This document shows positions 8,531 to 17,586 of a DNA stretch of 32,006 bases, one piece after another; positions within the stretch are counted from its first letter, which is position 1, and each line of letters opens with the position of its first letter. Under the pieces are notes generated by a model. That model did no database searches and had not been told where the DNA came from. It saw only the letters and a program-made list of their open reading frames with translations. Source of the stretch: Bacteroidales bacterium KA00344 (GTDB taxonomy: Bacteria > Bacteroidota > Bacteroidia > Bacteroidales > Bacteroidaceae); NCBI GenBank assembly GCA_001552765.1, contig KQ959440.1, positions 1 through 32,006 of the forward strand. Reading direction: 5' to 3'. A program made the translations under genes and the position numbers.

Positions 8531-9289
8531 ATGTTAATTACCAAGTTACTATACAAATACCTCTCCGCCTTTGGCAACTATCTCATTCTCCTCGGACGGG
8601 CTTTCTCGCGTCCGGAGAGGATGCGTATGTTTTTCAAAAGATATGTCAAAGAGATGGCACAATTGGGGGTAGACTCCATCGGCATCGTGCTGCTCATCAG
8701 CTTCTTCATCGGAGCAGTGATCTGTATCCAGATGAAGGTGAACATCCAAAGCCCGTGGATGCCCCGTTGGGTGGCAGGCTATACCACCCGTGAAATCATG
8801 CTGTTGGAGTTTTCAAGCTCCATCATGTGTCTTATCCTTGCCGGAAAGGTGGGGTCAAACATCGCGTCCGAACTGGGCACCATGCGCGTAACCCAACAAA
8901 TCGATGCCCTCGATATTATGGGCATCAATTCGGCCAGCTATCTCATCCTGCCCAAAATTATAGGACTTATCACCATCATGCCGTTCCTCGTGATATTCTC
9001 CTCGGCCATGGGTATCGTGGGGGCCTACGCCACATCCTACATCGGGCATCTGATGTCGCCTGACGACCTCACGGCCGGCATGAATCACTCGTTCAAAGAA
9101 TGGTTTATGTGGATGAGTATCATCAAGAGTTTATTCTTTGCCTTTATCATCGCCAGCGTTTCATCATTTCACGGCTACACCGTTCAAGGCGGCTCGGTGG
9201 ATGTGGGAAAGGCCTCAACAGACGCGGTGGTGTCGTGCAGCGTACTGATACTGTTCTCGGATGTATTCCTCACCCAGCTGTTATCCTGA
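8531..9289 (+). CDS. mlaE: MlaE-family ABC permease, lipid transport
   Basis: This is the inner-membrane permease of an Mla-type system that moves phospholipid between the two membranes. The 252-residue protein has a charged N-terminus and about five hydrophobic stretches, near residues 50-68, 95-110, 140-170, 198-215 and 235-252. The central segment with LAGKVGSNIASELGTMRVTQ and QIDALDIMGIN is the conserved core of the family, containing the EL.TMRV..QIDA signature. The start at 8531 follows a -7 box. It is followed 73 nt later by mlaF. The usual MCE-domain partner MlaD is not adjacent and must lie elsewhere if it exists. Confidence 0.93.
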   Translation: MLITKLLYKYLSAFGNYLILLGRAFSRPERMRMFFKRYVKEMAQLGVDSIGIVLLISFFIGAVICIQMKVNIQSPWMPRWVAGYTTREIMLLEFSSSIMCLILAGKVGSNIASELGTMRVTQQIDALDIMGINSASYLILPKIIGLITIMPFLVIFSSAMGIVGAYATSYIGHLMSPDDLTAGMNHSFKEWFMWMSIIKSLFFAFIIASVSSFHGYTVQGGSVDVGKASTDAVVSCSVLILFSDVFLTQLLS

Positions 9290-9362
9290 TAGCTTTTCGA
9301 AGTTGTCTGACAAAGAGTACATGGCAAACAGGTATGACTCGTGAGACTCAATTTCTTTGATT

Positions 9363-10187
9363 ATGATTGAAGTAAGAAACCTAACAAAATCTTTCGATGA
9401 TAAAACCGTTCTCAAAGGCATCAATGCCACCTTCGAGACCGGAAAAACTAATCTGATTATCGGTCAGAGCGGGTCCGGAAAAACCGTGCTCGTTAAAAAT
9501 ATCGTAGGATTGCTCAAGCCCACCAAAGGAGACGTTCTCTACGACGGGCGCAACTTCGTGACTATGACCAAACGGGAACAGGTGATGATGCGACGGGAGA
9601 TGGGTATGATCTTCCAAAACTCGGCATTGTTCGATTCGCTGTCCGTACTCGAAAATGTGCAGTTCCCGCTTGATATGTTCTCCAACATGAACTATCGAGA
9701 TAGGGTGAAACGTGCACAGGAATGTCTCGACCGTGTCAATCTTACAGATGCACAACACAAATATCCGGGCGAAATATCCGGCGGTATGCAGAAGCGCGTG
9801 GCCATTGCCAGAGCTGTTGTGATGAATCCCAAGTACCTTTTCTGCGACGAGCCCAACTCCGGGCTTGACCCGAAGACCTCGCTCGTCATCGACAATCTGC
9901 TCTCAAGCATAACCAAAGAATTCAACATCACCACCATCATCAACACCCACGACATGAACTCCGTGATGGGCATTGGCGAAAACATCGTATTCATCTATAA
10001 GGGGCGCAAGGAGTGGCAAGGCACCAAAGACGAGGTGATGACCTCCAGCAACAAGCGACTAAACGGCCTCGTATTTGCCAGTGACCTGTTCCAGAAAGTG
10101 AAAGAGGCGGAACTGGACGACGAAGAAGATATAAGCAAACATATCATCAGCGGCTGGAACGTCAAAGAAGGATTGAGAGGATTGTAA
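9363..10187 (+). CDS. mlaF: MlaF-family ABC transporter ATPase
   Basis: This is the cytoplasmic ATPase partner of the MlaE permease. Counting from the ATG at 9363 it shows Walker A GQSGSGKT (34-41), Q-loop Q85, signature SGGMQKR (139-145), Walker B with Asp162-Glu163, and switch His196. The SGGM..RVA signature and the DEPNSGLDP Walker B fit the Mla/Ttg2 group. An in-frame TTG at 9357 would add two residues, but the ATG is preferred. The C-terminal tail of about 40 residues is acidic. It is probably cotranscribed with mlaE. Transcription should end at the palindrome at 10251-10288. Confidence 0.93.
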   Translation: MIEVRNLTKSFDDKTVLKGINATFETGKTNLIIGQSGSGKTVLVKNIVGLLKPTKGDVLYDGRNFVTMTKREQVMMRREMGMIFQNSALFDSLSVLENVQFPLDMFSNMNYRDRVKRAQECLDRVNLTDAQHKYPGEISGGMQKRVAIARAVVMNPKYLFCDEPNSGLDPKTSLVIDNLLSSITKEFNITTIINTHDMNSVMGIGENIVFIYKGRKEWQGTKDEVMTSSNKRLNGLVFASDLFQKVKEAELDDEEDISKHIISGWNVKEGLRGL

Positions 10188-10250
10188 CCTTGTACAACGA
10201 GGGCTACACCGTGAGACAAAATTTTAATCACCACCCCTATGTCATCATAT

Positions 10251-10288
10251 AACAAAGCCAATGTCTGAGCTCAGACATTGGCTTTGTT
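10251..10288. terminator. 38-bp perfect palindrome, bidirectional terminator
   Basis: Arms 10251-10269 and 10270-10288 are exact reverse complements over 19 bp, with GAGCTC at the centre. On either strand the stem core GCCAATGTCTGAG and its complement are followed by TTTGTT. It lies 63 nt after the mlaF stop and 47 nt after the stop of the convergent lipoprotein gene, so it can end transcription from both sides. Confidence 0.85.
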
Positions 10289-10335
10289 AGTTTCTCTTCA
10301 ACGTGTCTTTATAGCGTCCGGAATGAGTCGTTCGC

Positions 10336-10728
10336 CTAACGCGTGTACCATACTCCATCGTGTTCTATCATCGGCACAAGCACTTCCTCCCTGGTGCTGT
10401 CGCCATAAGTAAATATCAAAAAAACATTGGCAACATGCTGTACGGTATCGGACTCTACGCGCTGCACCTGAACTTGTTTCAGCCCCTTGTGTGCCTTCTC
10501 CTGCTCGTCCATAAACATCTTGGCATTGGCGATGAGCTGCTCGCGATAGGAGGAGGGGATGGAGTCGGCTCTATAGCGTCCATCCACAAATTGCTCGAAC
10601 TTACCCTGTATCAGAAAGTCGTAATATGTCTTGGCAGTCTGAGCCGCCACCTCTTCGGGGGCAATGCTCTGACCACAACTCCAACACAGAGTGCAAAAAC
10701 CAAATGCAAACAGCAACAAGTTCTTCAT
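10336..10728 (-). CDS. Small lipoprotein, DUF4878-like
   Basis: The 130-residue product begins with a lysine and a hydrophobic run and has a likely lipid-attachment cysteine at residue 18 (in CWSCGQ), although the lipobox is not ideal. The mature part, with an AA.TYYDFLIQGKFEQFVDGRY segment and a final strand ending GVWYTR, resembles the NTF2-like DUF4878 lipoproteins of Bacteroidota. The biochemical role is unknown. It starts 95 nt after the der stop with no obvious promoter between, so it may be the last gene of that cluster. The family assignment is from general resemblance only. Confidence 0.75.
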   Translation of the reverse strand: MKNLLLFAFGFCTLCWSCGQSIAPEEVAAQTAKTYYDFLIQGKFEQFVDGRYRADSIPSSYREQLIANAKMFMDEQEKAHKGLKQVQVQRVESDTVQHVANVFLIFTYGDSTREEVLVPMIEHDGVWYTR

Positions 10729-10823
10729 TTCCTAAACATATAATTTATCACTTATCATTAAAATCACACCACGATAGTGTTTCATCTAAAACAGAACGCT
10801 ACGTACCTAATTGTGAATTGCAA

Positions 10824-12137
10824 CTACTTTTTCCTTACAAACACATTAATGGGACAGCCATGCATAGACCAATGCTCACGAATCTTATTTTCCAAGAAGC
10901 GACGATAGTTCTCCTTGACATACTGCGGCAGGTTGGCATAGAACACAAAAGACGGGATCTGTGTGTTGGGAAGCTGAGAGCAGTATTTTATCTTGATATA
11001 CTTGCCCTTGATAGATGGCGGTGGTGTTTGCTCTATGATGGGCAGCATCACCGCGTTGAGCTTCGTTGTGCCCACACGCGCCTTGCGGTTGGTATAAACC
11101 TGCTTGGCGGTTTCAAGAATTTTGAAAATGCGCTGCTTCGTAAGGGCTGAAGCAAAAATAATGGGGAAATCCACAAAGGGCGCCATTCGCTCACGGATGG
11201 CGTTTTCGAACGTCCTGATTACCTTCTGATCCTTGCTCTCCACCAAATCCCACTTGTTCACCACAACAACCAAGCTCTTGTGGTTGCGCTGGATGAGCTG
11301 AAAGATATTCATATCCTGTGCTTCTATACCCCTCGTGGCATCGATAATAAGAATACAGACGTCGCTGTTCTCGATGGCACGAATGCTGCGCATCACGCTA
11401 TAGAACTCCAAATCCTCGGTCACCTTATTCTTTCGGCGTATGCCCGCCGTATCAACCAAATAAAAATCGAAGCCAAACTTGTTGTAACGCGTATAGATAC
11501 TGTCACGCGTGGTGCCGGCTATCTCGGTAACGATATTGCGCTCCTCACCAACAAACGCGTTGATAAGGCTCGACTTTCCGGCATTCGGACGCCCTACGAC
11601 TGCAAAGCGCGGAATTTCATCTTCTATCTCGTCTTGACTTTCTGAAGGCAATTTCTCAACTATCAAATCCAGCAGATCACCGGTGCCCCCACCCGTAGCA
11701 GCACTGATGCTGACCGGCTCGCCCAGTCCCAACTTATAAAACTCGGCAGCAACGTATGCTTCGCCACTGTTATCTACCTTATTGGCCACAACGATAATGG
11801 GCAATTTGGATTTGCGGAGAATCTTCGCCACATCCTCATCCCAATCGGTAAGTCCGGTTTCGACATCCACCAAAAAGAGAATGAGATCCGCCTCGTCGGA
11901 GGCTGCCTTGACCTGCTGTCGGATGGCATCTTCGAAGATGTCGTCTGAATTCACCACCCATCCTCCGGTATCCACAACCGAGAACACAGTGGTACCCCAG
12001 CTGCATTTTCCATATTGTCGGTCGCGCGTAGTTCCTGCGACATCACTGACAATGGCATGACGTGTCTGGGTTAAACGGTTGAAAAGTGTGGACTTGCCTA
12101 CATTCGGACGTCCAACAATAGCTACTAAATTTGCCAT
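10824..12137 (-). CDS. der: GTPase Der (EngA), ribosome assembly
   Basis: This essential GTPase acts in maturation of the 50S ribosomal subunit. It is recognised by two G domains in tandem. The first has GRPNVGKST (9-17), DTGG (about 56-59) and NKVD (119-122). The second has GRPNAGKSS (182-190), DTAG (229-232) and NKWD (294-297). A C-terminal KH-like domain follows, from about 350 to 437. The length is normal. It lies 38 nt downstream of era, so two ribosome-assembly GTPases are adjacent and probably cotranscribed. Confidence 0.97.
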   Translation of the reverse strand: MANLVAIVGRPNVGKSTLFNRLTQTRHAIVSDVAGTTRDRQYGKCSWGTTVFSVVDTGGWVVNSDDIFEDAIRQQVKAASDEADLILFLVDVETGLTDWDEDVAKILRKSKLPIIVVANKVDNSGEAYVAAEFYKLGLGEPVSISAATGGGTGDLLDLIVEKLPSESQDEIEDEIPRFAVVGRPNAGKSSLINAFVGEERNIVTEIAGTTRDSIYTRYNKFGFDFYLVDTAGIRRKNKVTEDLEFYSVMRSIRAIENSDVCILIIDATRGIEAQDMNIFQLIQRNHKSLVVVVNKWDLVESKDQKVIRTFENAIRERMAPFVDFPIIFASALTKQRIFKILETAKQVYTNRKARVGTTKLNAVMLPIIEQTPPPSIKGKYIKIKYCSQLPNTQIPSFVFYANLPQYVKENYRRFLENKIREHWSMHGCPINVFVRKK

Positions 12138-12175
12138 ATTATAATTAGGGGTTAAAAAGTTAGGGAAGTTAAAGA

Positions 12176-13057
12176 CTACTGCGGATTATACCCGAAGCTG
12201 TCCAGTTCTCTCTGTGAATTGCGCCAGTCCTTGTCTACTTTCACAAAGATCTCAAGGAAGATTTTCTTGCCGAAGAATTTTTCCAAGCTCTTGCGGGCCT
12301 CGGTGGACACTTTTTTCAAGGCCTTACCTTGATGTCCTATAATAATGCCCTTCTGCGAGTCGCGTTCCACGTAAATCACAGCATTGATATGTACACGCTG
12401 CTCATCCTCCTTGAATCGTTCTACAGACACCTCTACGGAATAGGGTATCTCCTTGTCGTAATAGCGCAGAATTTTCTCACGGATAATCTCCGATACAAAA
12501 AAACGGGCCGGTTTGTCCGTCAGTTGTTCCTTATCAAAGTAGGCGGGACTTTCCGGCAGCAACTCCGCAATGCGTTTCATCAGCATATCTGTTCCAAACT
12601 TGTTCTTGGCCGAAATAGGAAGAATCTCAGCATTGGGAAGCAACTGATGCCATTGCTCCACAAGATTGCCAAGTTGTTGCTGATTGGTTTCGTCTATCTT
12701 GTTGATAAGCAGTATCACGGGAATTGTCATCGTCTTCACCCGGTTGAGAAAATCAATGTTCTTCTCCGGATTGTCCATAACATCCGTGACATACAGCAGG
12801 ATATCTGCATCGGCAAGAGCAGACTCCGAAAATGCCAGCATCATCTCCTGCATCTTGTAATTGGGCTTCAGCACTCCGGGCGTATCAGAAAAGACAATCT
12901 GCATATCAGGGGTATTCACAATACCCATGATGCGATGACGCGTGGTCTGTGCCTTGAATGTGGCAATGCTGATTTTCTCGCCTACAAGTTGGTTCATCAG
13001 CGTAGATTTGCCTACGTTCGGATTACCCACAATATTTACGAAACCTGCCTTATGCAT
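12176..13057 (-). CDS. era: GTPase Era, 30S ribosome assembly
   Basis: Era binds 16S rRNA near its 3' end and promotes 30S maturation. The G domain shows GNPNVGKST (11-19), DTPG (58-61) and NKID (119-122). The C-terminal KH domain carries the [13 protein letters not shown] loop near residue 240. At 293 residues it is of normal size. A terminator-like hairpin lies in the 85-nt gap after fabH, so era may be partly uncoupled from the upstream genes. No TAnnTTTG box was found in that gap. Confidence 0.97.
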   Translation of the reverse strand: MHKAGFVNIVGNPNVGKSTLMNQLVGEKISIATFKAQTTRHRIMGIVNTPDMQIVFSDTPGVLKPNYKMQEMMLAFSESALADADILLYVTDVMDNPEKNIDFLNRVKTMTIPVILLINKIDETNQQQLGNLVEQWHQLLPNAEILPISAKNKFGTDMLMKRIAELLPESPAYFDKEQLTDKPARFFVSEIIREKILRYYDKEIPYSVEVSVERFKEDEQRVHINAVIYVERDSQKGIIIGHQGKALKKVSTEARKSLEKFFGKKIFLEIFVKVDKDWRNSQRELDSFGYNPQ

Positions 13058-13083
13058 ACTTTTACTTGGGAATTAAAAAGAAT

Positions 13084-13127
13084 AAAAAAACGCATAGTTC
13101 ATGAGTGATGAAGGATGCGCTTTTTTA
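13084..13127 (-). terminator. Nested hairpin with T-tract between fabH and era
   Basis: Outer arms CGCAT (13091-13095) and ATGCG (13115-13119) enclose inner arms TTCAT (13098-13102) and ATGAA (13108-13112) around a GAGTG loop, with a 2-nt internal mismatch. An A-tract on the left and a T-tract on the right give a U-run on either strand. On the minus strand it begins about 15 nt after the fabH stop, so it is probably an intrinsic terminator or attenuator. Confidence 0.65.
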
Positions 13128-13142
13128 TAGGAGTTGATTAAA

Positions 13143-14162
13143 TTACTTTTTGTCTGCTACTGCCGCCCCGTCATATCCCCATTTGTAATATGAGGCTCCA
13201 TGAACGAAGCCGGCTCCGAAAGCGGTCATAACGACGTTGTCACCTTTCTTCAACTTGGACTCGTTGTCCCACAGAGCCAGAGGAATGGTTGCAGAACTCG
13301 TGTTGCCGTAACGTTCGATATTGATCATCACCTTTTCGATAGGAATATCCGCACGTTTGGCAACGGCTTCGATGATTCTCAGGTTTGCCTCGTGAGGCAC
13401 AACCCAATCTACATCTTCGGCAGAAAGGCTGTTGCGCTTCATGATTTCCTCAATATCATTACCCATGTCGGTAACCGCATGACGGAAAACATTGCGTCCT
13501 TCCTGATAAAGATAATGCAGGTGATGATCCACTGTGAAATGAGACGGTGGACAAACACTGCCACCTGCCTTCAAATGCAGGAAAGGAAGTCCCTTGCCGT
13601 CGGTGCGAAGAAAAGAATCCTGAAATCCGACTTCTTCGTCTTCTGTAGCTTCTACGAGAACGGCTCCGGCACCATCGCCAAAGAGAACGCAGGTCTGACG
13701 GTCAGTGTAGTCTACAATAGACGACATCTTCTCAGCCGAGATAACCATAATTCTCTTGTAGCGTCCGCTTTGGATCAACGCCGAAGCGGTATCCATAGCA
13801 TATAAGAATCCGCAGCACGCACACGACATATCGAACGCATGAGCGTTCTTAAGTCCAAGTTTTCCAAGCACGATGCTCGCCGTGGAAGGGAACACATAGT
13901 CGGGAGTCGTAGTGGACAATATAAGTGCATCTATAGTGTCTGGATCAACGCCGGTCTTATGCAAGAGTTGCTTGGCTGCTTTGCGCCCCATATAGCTACT
14001 CCCGAGCCCTTCCTCTTTGAGGATTCGGCGCTCCTTGATACCCACACGTGTCGTGATCCACTCATCACTGGTGTCTACCATGCGCGACAATTCCTCGTTA
14101 GTGAGAACATAATCCGGCACGTAGCCACCAACACCTGTGATTACAGCGTTAATCTTACCCAT
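13143..14162 (-). CDS. fabH: Beta-ketoacyl-ACP synthase III
   Basis: FabH condenses an acyl-CoA primer with malonyl-ACP to start fatty acid synthesis. The triad is visible as Cys116 (in CACCGF), His257 (in PHEAN) and Asn287 (in GNTSS). The GDGAGA segment at 162-167 and the C-terminal [13 protein letters not shown] are typical. The 339-residue length is normal. Its ATG overlaps the rpmF TAA by one base, so the two are translationally coupled. The phosphate acyltransferase plsX, often between rpmF and fabH in other phyla, is absent. Confidence 0.96.
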   Translation of the reverse strand: MGKINAVITGVGGYVPDYVLTNEELSRMVDTSDEWITTRVGIKERRILKEEGLGSSYMGRKAAKQLLHKTGVDPDTIDALILSTTTPDYVFPSTASIVLGKLGLKNAHAFDMSCACCGFLYAMDTASALIQSGRYKRIMVISAEKMSSIVDYTDRQTCVLFGDGAGAVLVEATEDEEVGFQDSFLRTDGKGLPFLHLKAGGSVCPPSHFTVDHHLHYLYQEGRNVFRHAVTDMGNDIEEIMKRNSLSAEDVDWVVPHEANLRIIEAVAKRADIPIEKVMINIERYGNTSSATIPLALWDNESKLKKGDNVVMTAFGAGFVHGASYYKWGYDGAAVADKK

Positions 14163-14347
14163 TATTCAGCAGTTTCCTTTACGATAGCAACTTTGCCGCG
14201 ATAATAGCCGCAAGTAGGGCATACGGTGTGATATACATAGTATGCGCCACAGTTAGGACAAACAGCCAACGTAGGTGCTACTGCCTTATCGTGAGTTCTT
14301 CTATTACGAGTACGTGTCTTTGACTGTCTTCTTTTAGGATGTGCCAT
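14162..14347 (-). CDS. rpmF: Ribosomal protein bL32
   Basis: The 61-residue basic protein of the 50S subunit begins [17 protein letters not shown], the classic L32 N-terminus. It has two CPxC pairs (CPNC and CPTC), so it is the zinc-binding form. It follows the DUF177 gene by 20 nt and overlaps fabH by one base, which places ribosome and lipid synthesis in one transcript. Confidence 0.97.
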   Translation of the reverse strand: MAHPKRRQSKTRTRNRRTHDKAVAPTLAVCPNCGAYYVYHTVCPTCGYYRGKVAIVKETAE

Positions 14348-14367
14348 AATACTTTAATGTTTAATTA

Positions 14368-14895
14368 TTATTCTTTGTTTTTTAACTTACTTAGTGCTTC
14401 CCATCGGGAGTCCATAGGGGCGCCATCATCTCCATCACCGCTTCGGGCGGCCGAATGTTCCTTAAGAATCTTCATCATGGCAGGGTTGCATTTTCCAGGT
14501 GCATGCACGTGCCTGAGTGGGATGCTGAGTTCTATAGATTCATAGATGTACCAGGATACATCGAGTATTCCTTCGTCCTCGCTCAATATCACCAAGTCAT
14601 CATCTTCTGAGTTGCCTTCTCCAAATTTGACTACCAAGTGGTCCTCCGTGTCTATTTCCTGATCCATATCGTCAAGACACAAGTCACAGGGCAATACCAC
14701 CGTGCCTCTCGTGCAGAAACCCAATTCATAGCATCCTTTTGTATAACGGATGCTCAATGAGGTATGCAACCGACCCCTCCTTACCACCGGGGCGTCGATT
14801 GCCTCAAAATAAGCATTATCCAAGTCGAACTCAAAGGCTCCATCGCCTTCATTCAAACTTTTTAGGTCTATCTTAAATTGCTCTAAATTAGACAT
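14368..14895 (-). CDS. DUF177 (YceD-like) protein
   Basis: This is a YceD/DUF177 family protein; in many bacteria the family sits directly upstream of rpmF and is linked to 23S rRNA or 50S biogenesis. The central CDLCLD motif and the acidic character fit the family. The frame continues to a GTG at 14901, but the ATG at 14895 (175 residues) is preferred because the GTG would lie only a few bases from the expected transcription start given the -7 box at 14913-14920. It is the first gene of the cluster leading to rpmF and fabH. Confidence 0.88.
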   Translation of the reverse strand: MSNLEQFKIDLKSLNEGDGAFEFDLDNAYFEAIDAPVVRRGRLHTSLSIRYTKGCYELGFCTRGTVVLPCDLCLDDMDQEIDTEDHLVVKFGEGNSEDDDLVILSEDEGILDVSWYIYESIELSIPLRHVHAPGKCNPAMMKILKEHSAARSGDGDDGAPMDSRWEALSKLKNKE

Positions 14896-14912
14896 ATCCA
14901 CACTTTGGGCTG

Positions 14913-14920
14913 CAAAGTTA
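14913..14920 (-). promoter_or_regulatory. Candidate -7 box for the DUF177-rpmF-fabH cluster
   Basis: The minus strand reads TAACTTTG, matching TAnnTTTG, 17 nt before the ATG at 14895. The 109-nt gap to the next gene upstream (14902-15010) is AT-rich and holds no strong terminator for the uptake locus. Confidence 0.6.
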
Positions 14921-15010
14921 CGACTTTTTTCTGATAAATAACTATCTAATCGTAAAAATAATGATAATAAAATATTATTCGCACAGCTTTAAAACAAGAT
15001 ATATCAAAGA

Positions 15011-17572
15011 CTATTTTAAGATTCTGTTTACCGATAATAAGATAAAGTTTATTTTCTCAACATTTCTTTTTGTATCTGTAAGCCGCATGGCCTTATGTAA
15101 CAAGTTCTTTGCAGATTTGAGCTTATCGTATAGCAAAGGCTCGATATCCTTACGGCTGAAATAAACGAGTTCACGTGTGGGTTCCACTCCCTGATCAGTT
15201 TTCGCAAGCATAAGGATTGGCGCTGCGCCCTGCAGTTGTTCAATCCGCATGGAACGAATATCGTTCAACTCATCGGTCTGGGTTGTAAGGGAACTGCTTG
15301 GATTACCTTTTTTGGCCGCTGCCATAGCTGCCATAACTGGCGACCTACCAATAATTGTTTCCGTATATCGCCACATTTTCATCACGTCCTTATTCGTAAT
15401 TTTCTTCCCGGCTTTTACGTTCTCAAATACATAATCCTCCAAATCATCCATAAAGTCACGCTGTGTATATGGATTTTTTGAATGAGAAACACTGATATCC
15501 ATATTGCTCAATCTGGACATCACACTCGTAAACAGAAGTCCTGACGTCTGGCCCCATCGGTCTATACCGTTTGAGATGCCATTCATCTGAAAGAACTTGG
15601 GATTAGCTTCTAACCACGAAATGTCATCGTAAGTATTGAACAGTTCGCGTACAATTTTCTTCTGAAGAGATCTGGATACAGGAACATTTATCGGAAGTTG
15701 TGTCCCGCTCACATATTCATTGCTGTAGACTCCACCAATATGCTGAGTTAACATTCTGATACCGTTTACGACATCAAGCACCATATACTCAGGAAAAAAA
15801 ATCGAGAACTTGCTGGGAATTGTATCCGCACTAAACCACGTCGCAGCGTTTTTTGCCGTGTATTTCAGATGGCGAAGCAAGGCACGAGACGCTTGTATGA
15901 CATCGTTCCCCATGTCATTAGCCTGACTTCGCGGGTCCGGCGCATAATAAATGGAAGACTTACCATACCTATATCTGGCATCACCGGCATGCTGCTTTAC
16001 CCATGATTTTAAAACGCTGTCTTCATCAGCACCAAGGGGAGTATAGAGGTATTTGAGAACAAACTCGTCGCATATACCCGGCTTGTTGAATGTGAGAACA
16101 ACTCCTTTTTCCCGATCTCCGGGCATCGCTAAATAATTATAAATCATACCGTCCATCACAGATGCGGTTATTCCATGCTGTCGAGTAAACTCCGGCGACC
16201 GTAACTGCGCAGGACTATAAGCGGCCGATCCAGCCAAGTTGCGTGTTAAACCTAAGCTGCGTCCAAACGCTGTGAGCATTCTCGCCTTGAGAATCTCGCA
16301 TAACAAATCGTCCGGCAGGAAATATGTGCGGTAACGACTATCTACTTCGGCCATCTTAGCAATTCCATTTCGGCGCACATCATCAGCCAAATTACGCGGA
16401 ACACTGATTCTTGAGCTGACAATCTCTCCGGTCCGCGGATCAGTTATATTGCTTATGAGAAAGTCTTGCTGCGTGTTATTGGCAAGCACAATGATATTTT
16501 CCATAGGATTGTTCTCGCTGAAATCAGCTATCTTCGGGTATTTCTGAACGATTAGCGGACGACCCAAACCTTGTGACTCAAACGCGTCATTCCATCTTTC
16601 GGAAGCGTCTAAGACAGCCTGATACCAAGTGTCACTTATCAAGGTGTCGGCATAAAAAATGATTTTATCACCTTTACTATACTTGCGTTTTGTAACATGA
16701 TACCCCTTCTTGACATTAGTGATGTCTCTATAATCATGATAGCTGACATAACCGGAGCCAACGCTTCCATTGGCTTCTCTCGTATTCATCATGTCATTTC
16801 CCGTTGGCAGTTGTGAAATCATGACTTGCAATGACACCTGTACCTCCGGCTTGTCACTAATGGCGTAGCCTAACATACTCAAACCAAGTTCTCCCGAAAG
16901 AGACTTGTTAACACATACACACTTACGAAAAGCCTGTACACTTTCGAAGAAATCGTTTCCGTCTTTCGCGTTAAACGAAGCTATGCTCAGACCCGGTTCG
17001 TAAGACATACCCTCCAAATTAAAGATATCCTTGTTTGATGATTTAAAATAATCACTACATTCAAACAACACCTTTGTACTGTCTTTACTCCACGCTTTGA
17101 TAGGAAAGGTTTTGTAAATGGCATTGCGTCTTGACAAGCCGAAAGCTTGCACATGAGATGTATCCTCCTCGTTAATTACATAGTTTTCACGAGGTTTGCT
17201 AAAAGTAATCAGTGTATCGACCTTGTCCACAATCAGGCATGACAACCGGTTTGTCCTTCTGCCACTTAGATTGACACTGCTCGAGGCCGATATGGTAGAA
17301 CTGACAAGAAATTCCCGCCCCATATTCTTAATGGGTAATTCCATGTATAATTTATCGTCATACAGATATAGGCTGAGATCTTTGGATTGACAAACCGACA
17401 ACTTTTCTTTCTTAGGAAATTCTTTACAGTATTCCCTATTATCTTTTTTTGCATCTGACTTGCCTTTAACCTCTGTCTTTTTCTTATGTTTTAAAGAAGA
17501 CGGCATTGGTCCGCTTGCATGAGTTTGCAGAGACAATATGAAAGAAAAAAGTATGATTATCTTTTTCATCAT
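15011..17572 (-). CDS. DUF5117/DUF4953-type metalloprotease paralogue, catalytic site lost
   Basis: The 853-residue product starts with a signal peptide (about residues 1-20) and is homologous along its length to the zinc metalloprotease encoded just upstream. Shared landmarks include DPR.GEI (about 378-384), the Met-turn S.MD (471-474) and a DPRS..ND.G.D segment. The zinc site is gone: HEVGHCLGLMH in the upstream protein aligns with TAFGRSLGLTR here (434-444), so the three ligand histidines are Thr434, Arg438 and Arg444 and the catalytic Glu is Ala435. The frame is intact over 2.5 kb, which argues for a retained non-catalytic role such as substrate binding or partnership with the active enzyme. 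It starts 14 nt after the upstream gene and is the last gene of the locus. It should be secreted to the periplasm or beyond. Confidence 0.88.
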   Translation of the reverse strand: MMKKIIILFSFILSLQTHASGPMPSSLKHKKKTEVKGKSDAKKDNREYCKEFPKKEKLSVCQSKDLSLYLYDDKLYMELPIKNMGREFLVSSTISASSSVNLSGRRTNRLSCLIVDKVDTLITFSKPRENYVINEEDTSHVQAFGLSRRNAIYKTFPIKAWSKDSTKVLFECSDYFKSSNKDIFNLEGMSYEPGLSIASFNAKDGNDFFESVQAFRKCVCVNKSLSGELGLSMLGYAISDKPEVQVSLQVMISQLPTGNDMMNTREANGSVGSGYVSYHDYRDITNVKKGYHVTKRKYSKGDKIIFYADTLISDTWYQAVLDASERWNDAFESQGLGRPLIVQKYPKIADFSENNPMENIIVLANNTQQDFLISNITDPRTGEIVSSRISVPRNLADDVRRNGIAKMAEVDSRYRTYFLPDDLLCEILKARMLTAFGRSLGLTRNLAGSAAYSPAQLRSPEFTRQHGITASVMDGMIYNYLAMPGDREKGVVLTFNKPGICDEFVLKYLYTPLGADEDSVLKSWVKQHAGDARYRYGKSSIYYAPDPRSQANDMGNDVIQASRALLRHLKYTAKNAATWFSADTIPSKFSIFFPEYMVLDVVNGIRMLTQHIGGVYSNEYVSGTQLPINVPVSRSLQKKIVRELFNTYDDISWLEANPKFFQMNGISNGIDRWGQTSGLLFTSVMSRLSNMDISVSHSKNPYTQRDFMDDLEDYVFENVKAGKKITNKDVMKMWRYTETIIGRSPVMAAMAAAKKGNPSSSLTTQTDELNDIRSMRIEQLQGAAPILMLAKTDQGVEPTRELVYFSRKDIEPLLYDKLKSAKNLLHKAMRLTDTKRNVEKINFILLSVNRILK

Positions 17573-17586
17573 TCTGAAAGTTTTAC

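Noticed and set aside
12329..13108. Open frame of 259 codons on the plus strand opposite era
   Set aside because: It is a shadow of era; the minus-strand product has all GTPase motifs.
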